Source of the DNA: an uncultured Moraxella sp. | GTDB lineage: Bacteria > Pseudomonadota > Gammaproteobacteria > Pseudomonadales > Moraxellaceae | Assembly (NCBI GenBank): GCA_937975585.1 | Contig: CALJUC010000310.1 | Coordinates: forward strand, 1 to 23,223 | DNA: 23,223 nucleotides | Reading direction: 5' to 3' | The notes under the pieces: generated by a model | Seen by the model: only the letters and a program-made list of their open reading frames with translations | Database searches by the model: none | What the model was told of the DNA's origin: nothing | Shown here: piece by piece, positions 1 to 6,676 of the stretch | Layout of the letters: each line of letters opens with the position of its first letter | Numbering within the stretch: position 1 is the first letter of the stretch | Position numbers and translations under genes: made by a program

Positions 1-194
1 TCTACTTCCGTACCACTGACGTAACTGGCGCAATCCAATTACCAGAAGGTACAGAAATGGTTATGCCTGGTGACAACGTTGAGATGGCGGTAGAGTTAAT
101 CCACCCAATCGCAATGGACCAAGGTCTACGTTTCGCTATCCGTGAAGGTGGCCGTACTGTAGGTGCTGGTGTTGTTGCTAAAGTAAACGAATAA
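1..194 (+). CDS. tuf: Elongation factor Tu, C-terminal fragment (5' end outside window)
   Basis: The frame starting at base 3 gives 63 residues ending in VVAKVNE and a TAA stop at 192-194. This is the end of domain III of EF-Tu, the GTPase that delivers aminoacyl-tRNA to the ribosome. Recognisable pieces are FRTTDVTG, MVMPGDNV and FAIREGGRTVGAG, which are nearly invariant in bacterial EF-Tu. The G domain and domain II lie upstream of the window. Gammaproteobacteria usually carry two near-identical tuf copies, so the left edge may be an assembly break inside a repeat (inference). A hairpin terminator follows directly. Confidence 0.97.
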   Translation, partial: YFRTTDVTGAIQLPEGTEMVMPGDNVEMAVELIHPIAMDQGLRFAIREGGRTVGAGVVAKVNE

Positions 195-211
195 TCTCGT
201 CTACTAACACA

Positions 212-243
212 CAAAAAAGAGTCGCTTCGGTGGCTCTTTTTTA
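212..243 (+). terminator. Rho-independent terminator of tuf
   Basis: A-tract, then GAGTCGC, a TTCG tetraloop and GTGGCTC, then a T-run. The stem is closed by A-T pairs and includes G-U pairs. It starts 18 bases after the tuf stop. A UUCG loop with flanking A and T tracts is a classic intrinsic terminator. Confidence 0.88.
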
Positions 244-298
244 TGGCCGTCATTTAGGAATTAGAACCATACATATCAAAGTATTTTCTTCAGCCGAT

Positions 299-330
299 AA
301 AAAAGCCAAATCTCTTGATTTGGCTTTTTA
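299..330. terminator. Bidirectional hairpin terminator between tuf and cytochrome c4
   Basis: A perfect 12-bp stem, AAAAGCCAAATC (301-312) with GATTTGGCTTTT (317-328), loop TCTT, has A/T tracts on both sides. It can therefore end transcription from either strand. It lies 40 bases past the stop of the minus-strand cytochrome gene and probably serves mainly as its terminator, backing up the tuf terminator from the other side. Confidence 0.85.
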
Positions 331-368
331 TATAAATAGATAAAGAATTAACTTTGCTAATATTAAGC

Positions 369-1037
369 TTAGTGTAATGCGCTAATGAAGTCAGATAACA
401 CTTTAATATCATTATCTGATAGTTTTGATGCTACAACTTGCATCATACCTTTTTCGCCTTTTTTAGCACTGTCATTAACACGTACTTGGCTTGAATCCGC
501 TACTTCGTCTTCACGACCTGCCGCACGGAACAGTTTTAGCTGAGTCGCTAAGTAGGCTGAATGCTGACCACTGATACGTGGGAACGCAGCAAAGTCGTTA
601 CCGTTACCTTTGCCACCGTGACAGCCTGCACATGGAATCACACCACGGCTGCTATTACCACCGAAGAATAATTTTTGTGCAGCTGGTGCGTAGGCTGGAT
701 TTGCATAACCGACACCCCAACGTGGTTGGCTAGCATAGTAACCTGCAACGTTGGCAAGGTCTTGGTCGGTGAGTTTAGCAACTTGCGCTGACATAATCGG
801 GTTATTACGATGACCCGATTTGAATTCAGTCAATTGCTTATATAAATATTTGATGTTTTGACCACCCAAGTTAGGTTGGGATGGAACAGCACTGACACCG
901 TTCACACCATGACAAGCACCGCAAATAGATTCAGCGATGACTTTGCCTGCCGCCACATCATGCTTTGGGACAGCAATTGCTGACCAACCGCTTACGCTGA
1001 CAATCATTAGGCTTGCGGCAGTGATTATTTTTTTCAT
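369..1037 (-). CDS. Di-haem cytochrome c4
   Basis: Encodes 222 residues. An N-terminal signal peptide (MKK then a hydrophobic stretch to about residue 22) sends it to the periplasm. Two haem-binding CxxCH motifs are visible: CGACH at 39-43 and CAGCH at 136-140. Methionines in IMSAQ (about 82) and GMMQ (about 199) are placed to be the axial ligands of each domain. Two class I cytochrome domains in about 200 residues are typical of cytochrome c4, an electron donor to terminal oxidases. ATG at 1037 was chosen over a TTG at 1046 because AGGGAA lies 9 bases upstream and the protein then starts with a normal signal peptide. Divergent from engB, as in Pseudomonas. Confidence 0.93.
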   Translation of the reverse strand: MKKIITAASLMIVSVSGWSAIAVPKHDVAAGKVIAESICGACHGVNGVSAVPSQPNLGGQNIKYLYKQLTEFKSGHRNNPIMSAQVAKLTDQDLANVAGYYASQPRWGVGYANPAYAPAAQKLFFGGNSSRGVIPCAGCHGGKGNGNDFAAFPRISGQHSAYLATQLKLFRAAGREDEVADSSQVRVNDSAKKGEKGMMQVVASKLSDNDIKVLSDFISALH

Positions 1038-1192
1038 CGTTAACAATTCCCTACATAAAGCTTGGTGGTAAAACGCTTATTCGTTACTATCAAGTTGACT
1101 AAGCCCTCGAAACCCTTAGTACAGTAATTGATATAATTGTCCATTATGCCATATTTACCCATACAAATAAATGATTTTTCTTACAAACTAGG

Positions 1193-1255
1193 TACAATGC
1201 TGAGAGGTTTAGGATTATGTAAAAGTTCGCTATGCCAATGTCGGTCTGCTACAAT
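1193..1255 (+). promoter_or_regulatory. Candidate promoter region for engB
   Basis: Two TACAAT hexamers that fit a -10 box lie upstream of engB, at 1193-1198 (context CTAGGTACAATGCT) and 1250-1255. Neither has a good -35 box. Use of the second would start RNA near 1262, only about 14 bases before the ATG, leaving almost no leader. Seen by eye only; weak. Confidence 0.3.
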
Positions 1256-1275
1256 AGGCTTTTTTATAATAGTTT

Positions 1276-1995
1276 ATGCTTATGACTTCAGTTTCTTCTA
1301 CCTCTGATGCGCTCACGGCTGAGAATGCCCCTGAAATTACACCTGAATTGACCAAACGTTGGTTGCAGCAGACCACGTTTTTGCTTTCAGCCCCGACTTT
1401 TAAACTTTGCCCTGCGGATGCTGGCCTTGAAGTCGCCTTCGCTGGCCGCTCGAATGCCGGTAAGTCTTCTTGTATTAATGCGCTGACCAACCAACGCCAA
1501 CTTGCACGTTCTTCTAAGACCCCAGGCCGTACCCAAATGATTAACTTTTTTCATATGGGAAATCTTGACCAACGCTTGGTGGATTTGCCAGGTTATGGCT
1601 ATGCCGCTGTACCTGAAGCAATGAAAAAAGAATGGCAAAAAGAGCTAGAAAAATACTTAATTTCGCGTAAAAGCTTGGCAGGTCTTGTGCTGCTGACCGA
1701 TATTCGCCATCCCCTAAAATTTTTCGATGAGCAAATGCTGCATTGGGCGAAAGATGGTGATTTGCCAGTGCATGTGTTATTAACCAAAGCGGACAAGCTC
1801 AAATATGGGGCAGCCAAAAACACCTTACAACAAACTCGTAATCAGCTAAACAAACTCAAACTACCGTTTAGCCTACAGCTGTTCTCAGCGCAAAACAAGC
1901 AAGGTTTGGACGAGTTAGGCGCAGTCTTAGCGAACTGGCTCCAATACGACCCAAATGCTTTGACAGATATTGAAACACCCACCGATGCTGAATAA
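1276..1995 (+). CDS. engB: Ribosome biogenesis GTP-binding protein EngB (YsxC/YihA)
   Basis: Encodes 239 residues of a TRAFAC-class GTPase needed for assembly of the 50S subunit. The G motifs are all present: G1 GRSNAGKSS at 57-65, G2 region KTPGRTQ at about 81-87, G3 DLPGYG at 103-108, G4 TKAD, and G5-like SAQNKQG near the C-terminus. The E. coli protein begins close to the sequence equivalent to WLQQTTFLLSAP, so the first about 28 residues here are an extra tail. ATG at 1276 and 1282 are both possible and neither has a clear Shine-Dalgarno site. It converges with the M48 protease gene, only 39 bases apart. Confidence 0.95.
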   Translation: MLMTSVSSTSDALTAENAPEITPELTKRWLQQTTFLLSAPTFKLCPADAGLEVAFAGRSNAGKSSCINALTNQRQLARSSKTPGRTQMINFFHMGNLDQRLVDLPGYGYAAVPEAMKKEWQKELEKYLISRKSLAGLVLLTDIRHPLKFFDEQMLHWAKDGDLPVHVLLTKADKLKYGAAKNTLQQTRNQLNKLKLPFSLQLFSAQNKQGLDELGAVLANWLQYDPNALTDIETPTDAE

Positions 1996-2034
1996 CTCAA
2001 TCAAGCAGGTTAACCTTTAACCCGATAACCTTTG

Positions 2035-3642
2035 CTAATCAGGTTTGAACTGGTTCGCTTGCTGCACTTGGTTCAACTGTTGGGTGAGATTAGCCATAAT
2101 TGCGGTGTTTTGCGATAGCTGCTTCGCCAATATTTTCGCTTGATTCAGCGAGGTTACTGCCTCAGTGAGATTATTTTGCCAAAATTGGCCATAGGCGCGA
2201 TAGCGTAACACATTGATTTGCTGTAAGGTCTTGTCATTACCGGTTTGGGTCTTCGCCAACACCTGACTCGCTTGTTGCAGCCGTTGCCAAACACCAATGT
2301 CTTTGGGAAATTGCTTAGATACTGGCTGCAATAAGCGCAGCACCGTGGCGGCATTGTCAGCGGTTGGCTTATTATTGAGGTAACTGTCGCTCAAATACAG
2401 TTTGACATCACGCCGCTCTGGCATTACGTTTGCTAATCTTGTTAATTTATCAATCGCTGCTTGGCTGTTGCCCTGTGCTTCATCCAAACGAGCGGATACA
2501 ATCACGGCTAATGGGTCACTAAACTGCGCAACCCTGCTAGCAAATGGCTGTAATACCCGACTCGCTTCACTCAATTGACGTTCATCAATAAGCTGCATGG
2601 CCAACGCCAACTTCGCCCCATCACTGGTTTTTGCCGCTTGCTGTAACTCTGCCTTGGTGGTTAGGTGCGCAAAGTATTTGGCACGCCATTGAATACGGTC
2701 AAACAGCTGTTGCCGATAGGCACGATTGTTCGATAACGCGGCATTTGGGTATTGGCGCGCTCGTTCGCGGGCTTCACTGAGTCGCTCTGCTGTCAACGGG
2801 TGACTCATGATAAAGCTTGGAATAAAAGCATTGGTCTTAACAGGGTTTTGCTGATTGAGGGTAGCAAAAAAGTTTGGCATGGCATTCACATCATAACCGG
2901 CTTGCGCCATAATCTGCATACCGACCCTATCGGCTTCGCGCTCTTGGTCACGACTAAAGGCAGCCGCGCTATTGGCTGACATCGTCTGCGCCCCCATTAT
3001 CACTGCGGTTCCCGCATCCCCTGCGCCAGCACTAGCTGCTGCCACACCGGCAAGCATGCCACCAAGTTGCAACAATAAATGCTTGGTTTTTTCATCATTA
3101 CGATGTTGATAATGACGTTGACTGACATGGGCAATTTCGTGCGAAATAACACTCGCCACTTCGTCTAAATTTTTTGATTTATCCAACAGTCCGACATTAA
3201 TCCCTATCACGCCTGCTGGCACAGCAAACGCATTGATTTGCCGGTCATCAATCAGCACCAGTGCCATCGGAGCATCGGCACGTGCCACCGCATTAATTTG
3301 CCAAACGATTTGTTCAAGGGTTTGCTGAAGCCACGGGTCAGTAATGCGTGGCGCTTCCTCATTGATTTGGCGTAACGCCCACTCGCCCAATAATTGACTT
3401 TGCTGACTCTCGATCAATCCGTCATTATCCACCGTATTGGCAGCTGTCGTTGGCCAAACGCTTGCATTACTATTGGCGATACGATTATTACCGCTATATG
3501 AGTTGGTATTAAAGGGATAATTAAATGTTGGCCCCACCACATAATTACCATTGGTCATCGTTCTCGTATCCATCTCACTATTGGCAGCGATAGCCGGTAA
3601 TCCGAACCCAGATAGTAATAAAGTGAGCGTGATACGTTTCAT
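2035..3642 (-). CDS. bepA: BepA-like periplasmic M48 metalloprotease with TPR region
   Basis: Encodes 535 residues from ATG 3642. A signal peptide (MKRITLTLLLSGFGLPAIAA) indicates export to the periplasm. The zinc motif HEIAH is at 168-172 in the context VISHEIAHVSQRH, and the third ligand lies in the downstream READRVG. The C-terminal half is helical with TPR-like repeats. This is the layout of BepA/YfgC, an outer-membrane-protein assembly chaperone and protease. It is somewhat longer than E. coli BepA, with an Asn/Ser/Thr-rich stretch after the signal peptide. A TTG at 3681 would add 13 residues, but the signal peptide argues for ATG 3642. It is divergent from a TusA-like gene; the same two families are neighbours in Pseudomonas aeruginosa (PA1005-PA1006). 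Confidence 0.9.
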   Translation of the reverse strand: MKRITLTLLLSGFGLPAIAANSEMDTRTMTNGNYVVGPTFNYPFNTNSYSGNNRIANSNASVWPTTAANTVDNDGLIESQQSQLLGEWALRQINEEAPRITDPWLQQTLEQIVWQINAVARADAPMALVLIDDRQINAFAVPAGVIGINVGLLDKSKNLDEVASVISHEIAHVSQRHYQHRNDEKTKHLLLQLGGMLAGVAAASAGAGDAGTAVIMGAQTMSANSAAAFSRDQEREADRVGMQIMAQAGYDVNAMPNFFATLNQQNPVKTNAFIPSFIMSHPLTAERLSEARERARQYPNAALSNNRAYRQQLFDRIQWRAKYFAHLTTKAELQQAAKTSDGAKLALAMQLIDERQLSEASRVLQPFASRVAQFSDPLAVIVSARLDEAQGNSQAAIDKLTRLANVMPERRDVKLYLSDSYLNNKPTADNAATVLRLLQPVSKQFPKDIGVWQRLQQASQVLAKTQTGNDKTLQQINVLRYRAYGQFWQNNLTEAVTSLNQAKILAKQLSQNTAIMANLTQQLNQVQQANQFKPD

Positions 3643-3759
3643 TAAATTCACAGGTGCAACCTTATAAATGCTCGATAGCAATACACGCGATTAGGCATTA
3701 GTCGCGTCATGACATAAATTAATAGCCACCCAACTGGCAATCTAGCATAATAACTGAAC

Positions 3760-3789
3760 TTGGTTAGCGAAATATTGCTATTGTATAAT
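3760..3789 (+). promoter_or_regulatory. Sigma-70-like promoter in the bepA-tusA intergenic region
   Basis: TTGGTT (3760-3765), an 18-base spacer and TATAAT (3784-3789) point rightwards toward the TusA-like gene. RNA would start near 3796 and leave an unusually long leader of about 240 bases before ATG 4036. The rest of this 393-base gene-free stretch (3643-4035) holds a 6-bp hairpin, CTGATA/TATCAG at 3837-3855, and a T7 run at 3901-3907. I saw no convincing gene in it. Confidence 0.5.
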
Positions 3790-4035
3790 CAATTAGCAAA
3801 TGGATAAGCGATTAGCCAATCATGTACTGTTATCAACTGATAGCGCAAATATCAGCTCAGCCACCCAATAATAACCACGTTTAACCTGAATTTGGGATTG
3901 TTTTTTTCGTTGGGCTACCCCATTAATAATTGGCACATAATAGCAATCGCTTACTAGGATGTTATGCAACCGTAACCTAATTAAGCACACTTTGAAATTT
4001 TTTTGGGTGAATATTTCGTATTTTTGAGGATTATC

Positions 4036-4386
4036 ATGGATAAACCGTCTCATATCGCTGAAAATCTGATAGCCTTGCCAAATTTTGAGCAGGATTGGGG
4101 GTTAGCGCAGTTTAATGAGCCGCTAACTGACAACCCAACGGATACCGAGCTAAACGACCTAATCGTAGCGCAGTACGTGGATGGTAAAGGCTTGGCTTGC
4201 CCGATGCCGCTGCTCAAACTAAAAATGGCCCTTAAGCAGACCCAAATGGGTCACGCGGTGTATGTCAGTGCGACTGACCCAAATAGCCGTCATGATATTG
4301 GCGCATTTTGTCGCCACATGGGTTATGGGTTATTCGCGGGGCAGACAGATACAATCTTTCACTTGTTAATAACTAAAAATTGCTAA
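4036..4386 (+). CDS. TusA-family sulfurtransferase with N-terminal extension
   Basis: Encodes 116 residues. The TusA fold is recognisable in the second half: GLACPMPLLKLKMAL carries the Cys-Pro-x-Pro motif, with C55 as the sulfur-carrying cysteine. A final region, RHDIGAFCRHMGY, is also typical. Canonical TusA has about 81 residues and starts near the equivalent of D49, so about 45 residues here (Asn/Asp-rich) are extra. ATG 4036 was chosen because GAGGA lies 5 bases upstream. It faces away from the BepA-like gene. The neighbouring pair in P. aeruginosa includes PA1006, linked to molybdenum homeostasis and nitrate respiration, so a role in cofactor sulfur transfer rather than tRNA thiolation is possible (inference). 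Confidence 0.85.
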   Translation: MDKPSHIAENLIALPNFEQDWGLAQFNEPLTDNPTDTELNDLIVAQYVDGKGLACPMPLLKLKMALKQTQMGHAVYVSATDPNSRHDIGAFCRHMGYGLFAGQTDTIFHLLITKNC

Positions 4387-4469
4387 ACACTGCTAACAAA
4401 GTCACTTGAATTACGACATAATGTCTTTTAAGTGCTAATAATCACCGATGCTAATTACAGACATGTTTA

Positions 4470-4499
4470 TTGACTGCATCTTGCTGCACTGGCTATATT
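4470..4499 (+). promoter_or_regulatory. Sigma-70-like promoter of rpoH
   Basis: TTGACT (4470-4475), an 18-base spacer and TATATT (4494-4499) are a good match to the housekeeping consensus. RNA would start near 4506, about 98 bases before the rpoH ATG. The leader contains a weak GTTGTT/AACAAC pairing (4531-4536 with 4553-4558). I see no obvious heat-shock (sigma-32-type) promoter here. Confidence 0.55.
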
Positions 4500-4603
4500 T
4501 ATTATTGGCTGTACCCATTTATTTTTGATGGTTGTTAAACTCGTGTTATAGCAACAACTGATTGATTCCAACTTTATATATTTCATTTTTTATAGGCTTT
4601 TGC

Positions 4604-5962
4604 ATGGCAACTAAAACAAAAAAATCGCCTAACTCAATGGCCGTACCCGATACACCAATTGAGGTGGCATCGGCCATCGTTAGTGATGAGTCAACCAAAT
4701 CTGTGGCATCAACGGGTGAAACCAAGCCACGCCGCCGTACCACGACCACTAAAACCAAATCTAATCCTCAACCTAAAAAAGCAGCTAAGTCAGCTGTGTT
4801 ATCAAAATCTGATGAAGATTTAGCGCAGTCTGACAATGACAATTGGGATGACTGGGACGATATTGACAGCGCTAACGTTGAGCCGGACTTTGATAGTCTA
4901 GATGATGGTGTTGATTTGGTCTCGCTCGAAGATGCTTATGATGCGGATTTTGATGGGCATATCGATCCGGACTCACTTGATGATGAGTTTGATAACGCAT
5001 ACGACGATGAGTTTGATAACGCATACGACGATGAGTTTGGCGAGCGTCCTGTCCGTAAGGCTTCACATACCCGCCAAAAAGCAAAAACCAAAGCATTGGT
5101 ACCGCGCATGCCGACTGATTTATCTGCACCGGGTGTCAATCTTGGCGCGTATATCAATGCCGTGCATCAGATTCCCATTCTGACCCCTGAGCAAGAACAA
5201 GAGCTTGCCCATCGCTATACGGATGATGGCGATGTTGAGGCGGCTCGTCTATTGGTCATGTCACACTTACGTTTTGTGATTCACATCGCGCGCAGTTATT
5301 CAGGCTATGGGTTGCCACAGGCTGATTTGATTCAAGAAGGTAATGTCGGCTTGATGAAAGCGGTCAAACGCTTTGACCCGAATAAAGGCGTGCGCTTGGT
5401 ATCTTTTGCGGTGCACTGGATTAAGGCAGAGATTCATGAGTTCGTCATTCGTAACTGGCGCATTGTGAAGGTCGCAACTACCAAAGCACACCGTAAATTA
5501 TTCTTTAACTTGCGCTCGCTAAAGAAAACCAACAATCAGCTTACGTTAGAAGAAGCGGAAGCGATTGCCAAAGACCTGAATGTCACCGTCAAGCAGGTGC
5601 TTGAGATGGAAAGCCGTCTAACCTCGTATGATGCCTCATTTGAAGCACAAAGTGATGATGAAGACGAAGGCCGTTATGCCCCGCAATATTATCTAGAAGA
5701 TGAAGCCAATCCAGCGGATATGATTGAAGACGCGGACTGGGAAGAAAGCAACAATACGGCATTGATGGAAGCGATGGAAGAGTTGGATGAGCGCTCGCGT
5801 GACATCGTACAGCAGCGTTGGCTTAATGAGCAAAAAGCCACCTTGCATGAGTTGGCCGCTGAGTATAATATCTCTGCCGAACGGGTACGCCAAATCGAAA
5901 AAAATGCCATGGATAAAATCAAAGAAGCCATGTTGGCCAATACCCATTTGCAGTTAGATTAA
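4604..5962 (+). CDS. rpoH: RNA polymerase heat-shock sigma factor RpoH (sigma-32) with long acidic N-terminal extension
   Basis: Encodes 452 residues, against about 284 in E. coli. The sigma-32 body begins near residue 172 and is highly conserved: region 2 includes QEGNVGLMKAVKRFDP and VRLVSFAVHWIKAEIHEF, followed by NWRIVKVATTKAHRKLFF (the last part being the RpoH box at 296-304). A C-terminal region 4 helix-turn-helix, ISAERVRQIEKNAMDKI, binds the -35 box. Before the body lie a Lys/Thr/Ser-rich stretch (1-65) and a strongly acidic stretch (69-146) with a tandem repeat. ATG 4604 was chosen (AGG 7 bases upstream); a TTG at 4562 would add a hydrophobic leader unlikely for a sigma factor. The DUF423 gene follows 23 bases downstream, and thiS after that. 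Confidence 0.95.
   Translation: MATKTKKSPNSMAVPDTPIEVASAIVSDESTKSVASTGETKPRRRTTTTKTKSNPQPKKAAKSAVLSKSDEDLAQSDNDNWDDWDDIDSANVEPDFDSLDDGVDLVSLEDAYDADFDGHIDPDSLDDEFDNAYDDEFDNAYDDEFGERPVRKASHTRQKAKTKALVPRMPTDLSAPGVNLGAYINAVHQIPILTPEQEQELAHRYTDDGDVEAARLLVMSHLRFVIHIARSYSGYGLPQADLIQEGNVGLMKAVKRFDPNKGVRLVSFAVHWIKAEIHEFVIRNWRIVKVATTKAHRKLFFNLRSLKKTNNQLTLEEAEAIAKDLNVTVKQVLEMESRLTSYDASFEAQSDDEDEGRYAPQYYLEDEANPADMIEDADWEESNNTALMEAMEELDERSRDIVQQRWLNEQKATLHELAAEYNISAERVRQIEKNAMDKIKEAMLANTHLQLD
4982..5038 (+). repeat. 24-bp tandem repeat inside rpoH (2.4 copies)
   Basis: The 24-base unit begins GATGAGTTTGATAACGCATA and ends CGAC. It occurs at 4982-5005 and 5006-5029, and a third partial copy GATGAGTTT follows at 5030-5038. 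The two full copies are identical in DNA, which points to recent duplication. Each unit encodes the eight residues DEFDNAYD and so adds net negative charge. Copy number may vary between strains through slippage. Confidence 0.95.
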
Positions 5963-5985
5963 CGTTATCAGGGTATAAGGCGATT

Positions 5986-6342
5986 ATGAATTGGATATCG
6001 ATTGCAAGTATTAATTTGGCTATCGCGGTAGCCTGTGGCGCCTTTGCGGCACATGGGTTAAAGCCACGCTTAAGCCTTGACCAGTTGGCTTGGTGGCAGA
6101 CTGGCACCCAATATTTCTTTTACCATGCGCTAGGTTTATTGGTCGTTGGTGTCTTGATTCGCTTAAAGTATGCACCGGCAAGTGTGGCATGGCTATTACA
6201 GATGGGCATTGTGTTATTTACTGGCTCATTGTATCTGATGGCGCTCGGTATGCCACGCTGGTTGGGTGCGATTACGCCAATCGGTGGGACATTATTTATT
6301 GCAGCTTGGATTTGGTTGGCCATAAAGCTTGCTAAAGTATAG
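5986..6342 (+). CDS. DUF423 family small membrane protein (YgdD-like)
   Basis: Encodes 118 residues with about four hydrophobic membrane segments. The N-terminal ACGAFAAHGLKPRLS and the following WWQTGTQYFFYHALGLL are typical of DUF423 (E. coli YgdD). Function is unknown for the family. AAGG lies 5 bases before the ATG, and the start is 23 bases after the rpoH stop, so the gene is probably co-transcribed with rpoH. A DUF423 gene next to rpoH and near thiS also occurs in Pseudomonas, so this is inherited synteny rather than a functional clue. Confidence 0.88.
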   Translation: MNWISIASINLAIAVACGAFAAHGLKPRLSLDQLAWWQTGTQYFFYHALGLLVVGVLIRLKYAPASVAWLLQMGIVLFTGSLYLMALGMPRWLGAITPIGGTLFIAAWIWLAIKLAKV

Positions 6343-6406
6343 GTAGCTATACTATCAAGCATCGCAATTTGTATGATTTAAATAGCTAAAATTAAGGATA
6401 TTTACC

Positions 6407-6607
6407 ATGCCTCAAGTGAGTTTAAATGGTCATACCATGCAGACACTCCATACTAACTTACTCGCGTTTTTGGATGAGATGGAGCAGACCAAAGGTCGAT
6501 TCGCAGTTGAAATTAATGGTGAATTAATTCCCAAAACCCAACTTGGTAATGTTACTTTGCTAGATGGTATGGTCATTGAAGTAGTACAAGCTGTGGGTGG
6601 AGGCTAG
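6407..6607 (+). CDS. thiS: Sulfur carrier protein ThiS
   Basis: Encodes 66 residues with the beta-grasp (ubiquitin-like) pattern of ThiS: FAVEINGELIPKTQ in the middle and DGMVIEVVQAVGGG at the end. The terminal Gly-Gly is adenylated by ThiF and converted to a thiocarboxylate, which donates sulfur for the thiazole ring of thiamin. AAGGA lies 8 bases before the ATG. In many relatives thiG follows immediately; here a terminator follows and the next gene is an antiporter on the other strand. The partner enzymes must be encoded elsewhere or be missing. Confidence 0.93.
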   Translation: MPQVSLNGHTMQTLHTNLLAFLDEMEQTKGRFAVEINGELIPKTQLGNVTLLDGMVIEVVQAVGGG

Positions 6608-6626
6608 TTAATAGACTCCCACAGAT

Positions 6627-6668
6627 AAAAAAAGCGCACTCGGTATCTGCCTAGCGCGCTTTTTTTTA
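6627..6668. terminator. Bidirectional terminator between thiS and the antiporter gene
   Basis: An A-run followed by AGCGC pairs with GCGCT followed by a T8 run. The enclosed loop has further weak pairing (CTCGG with CCTAG). A and T tracts flank both sides, so it can serve thiS on the plus strand and the convergent nhaP-type gene on the minus strand. Confidence 0.85.
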
Positions 6669-6676
6669 TTTATTTC

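Noticed and set aside
1211..1222. AGGATT followed by ATG TAA (start-stop element) upstream of engB
   Set aside because: A minimal start-stop unit can regulate expression, but one short match in an AT-rich leader is easily random and has no supporting context.
2007..2031. Inverted repeats AGGTTA/TAACCT and GGTTAA/TTAACC between engB and bepA
   Set aside because: The stems are only six AT-rich base pairs and no T-run follows in either direction, so I do not call a terminator.
3820..4053. 77-residue minus-strand open frame between bepA and the TusA-like gene
   Set aside because: It overlaps the start of the TusA-like gene, has no clear ribosome site and no recognisable family. It also runs through the long leader region.
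4396..4434. Hairpin-like CACTTGAA...TTTAAGTG after the TusA-like gene
   Set aside because: Imperfect stem with no T-run following; might weakly end transcription, but not enough to annotate.
4872..5183. Alternative frames rich in His/Tyr/Arg across the rpoH repeat
   Set aside because: Shadow frames of the 24-bp tandem repeat; the rpoH frame continues into a highly conserved sigma-32 body.
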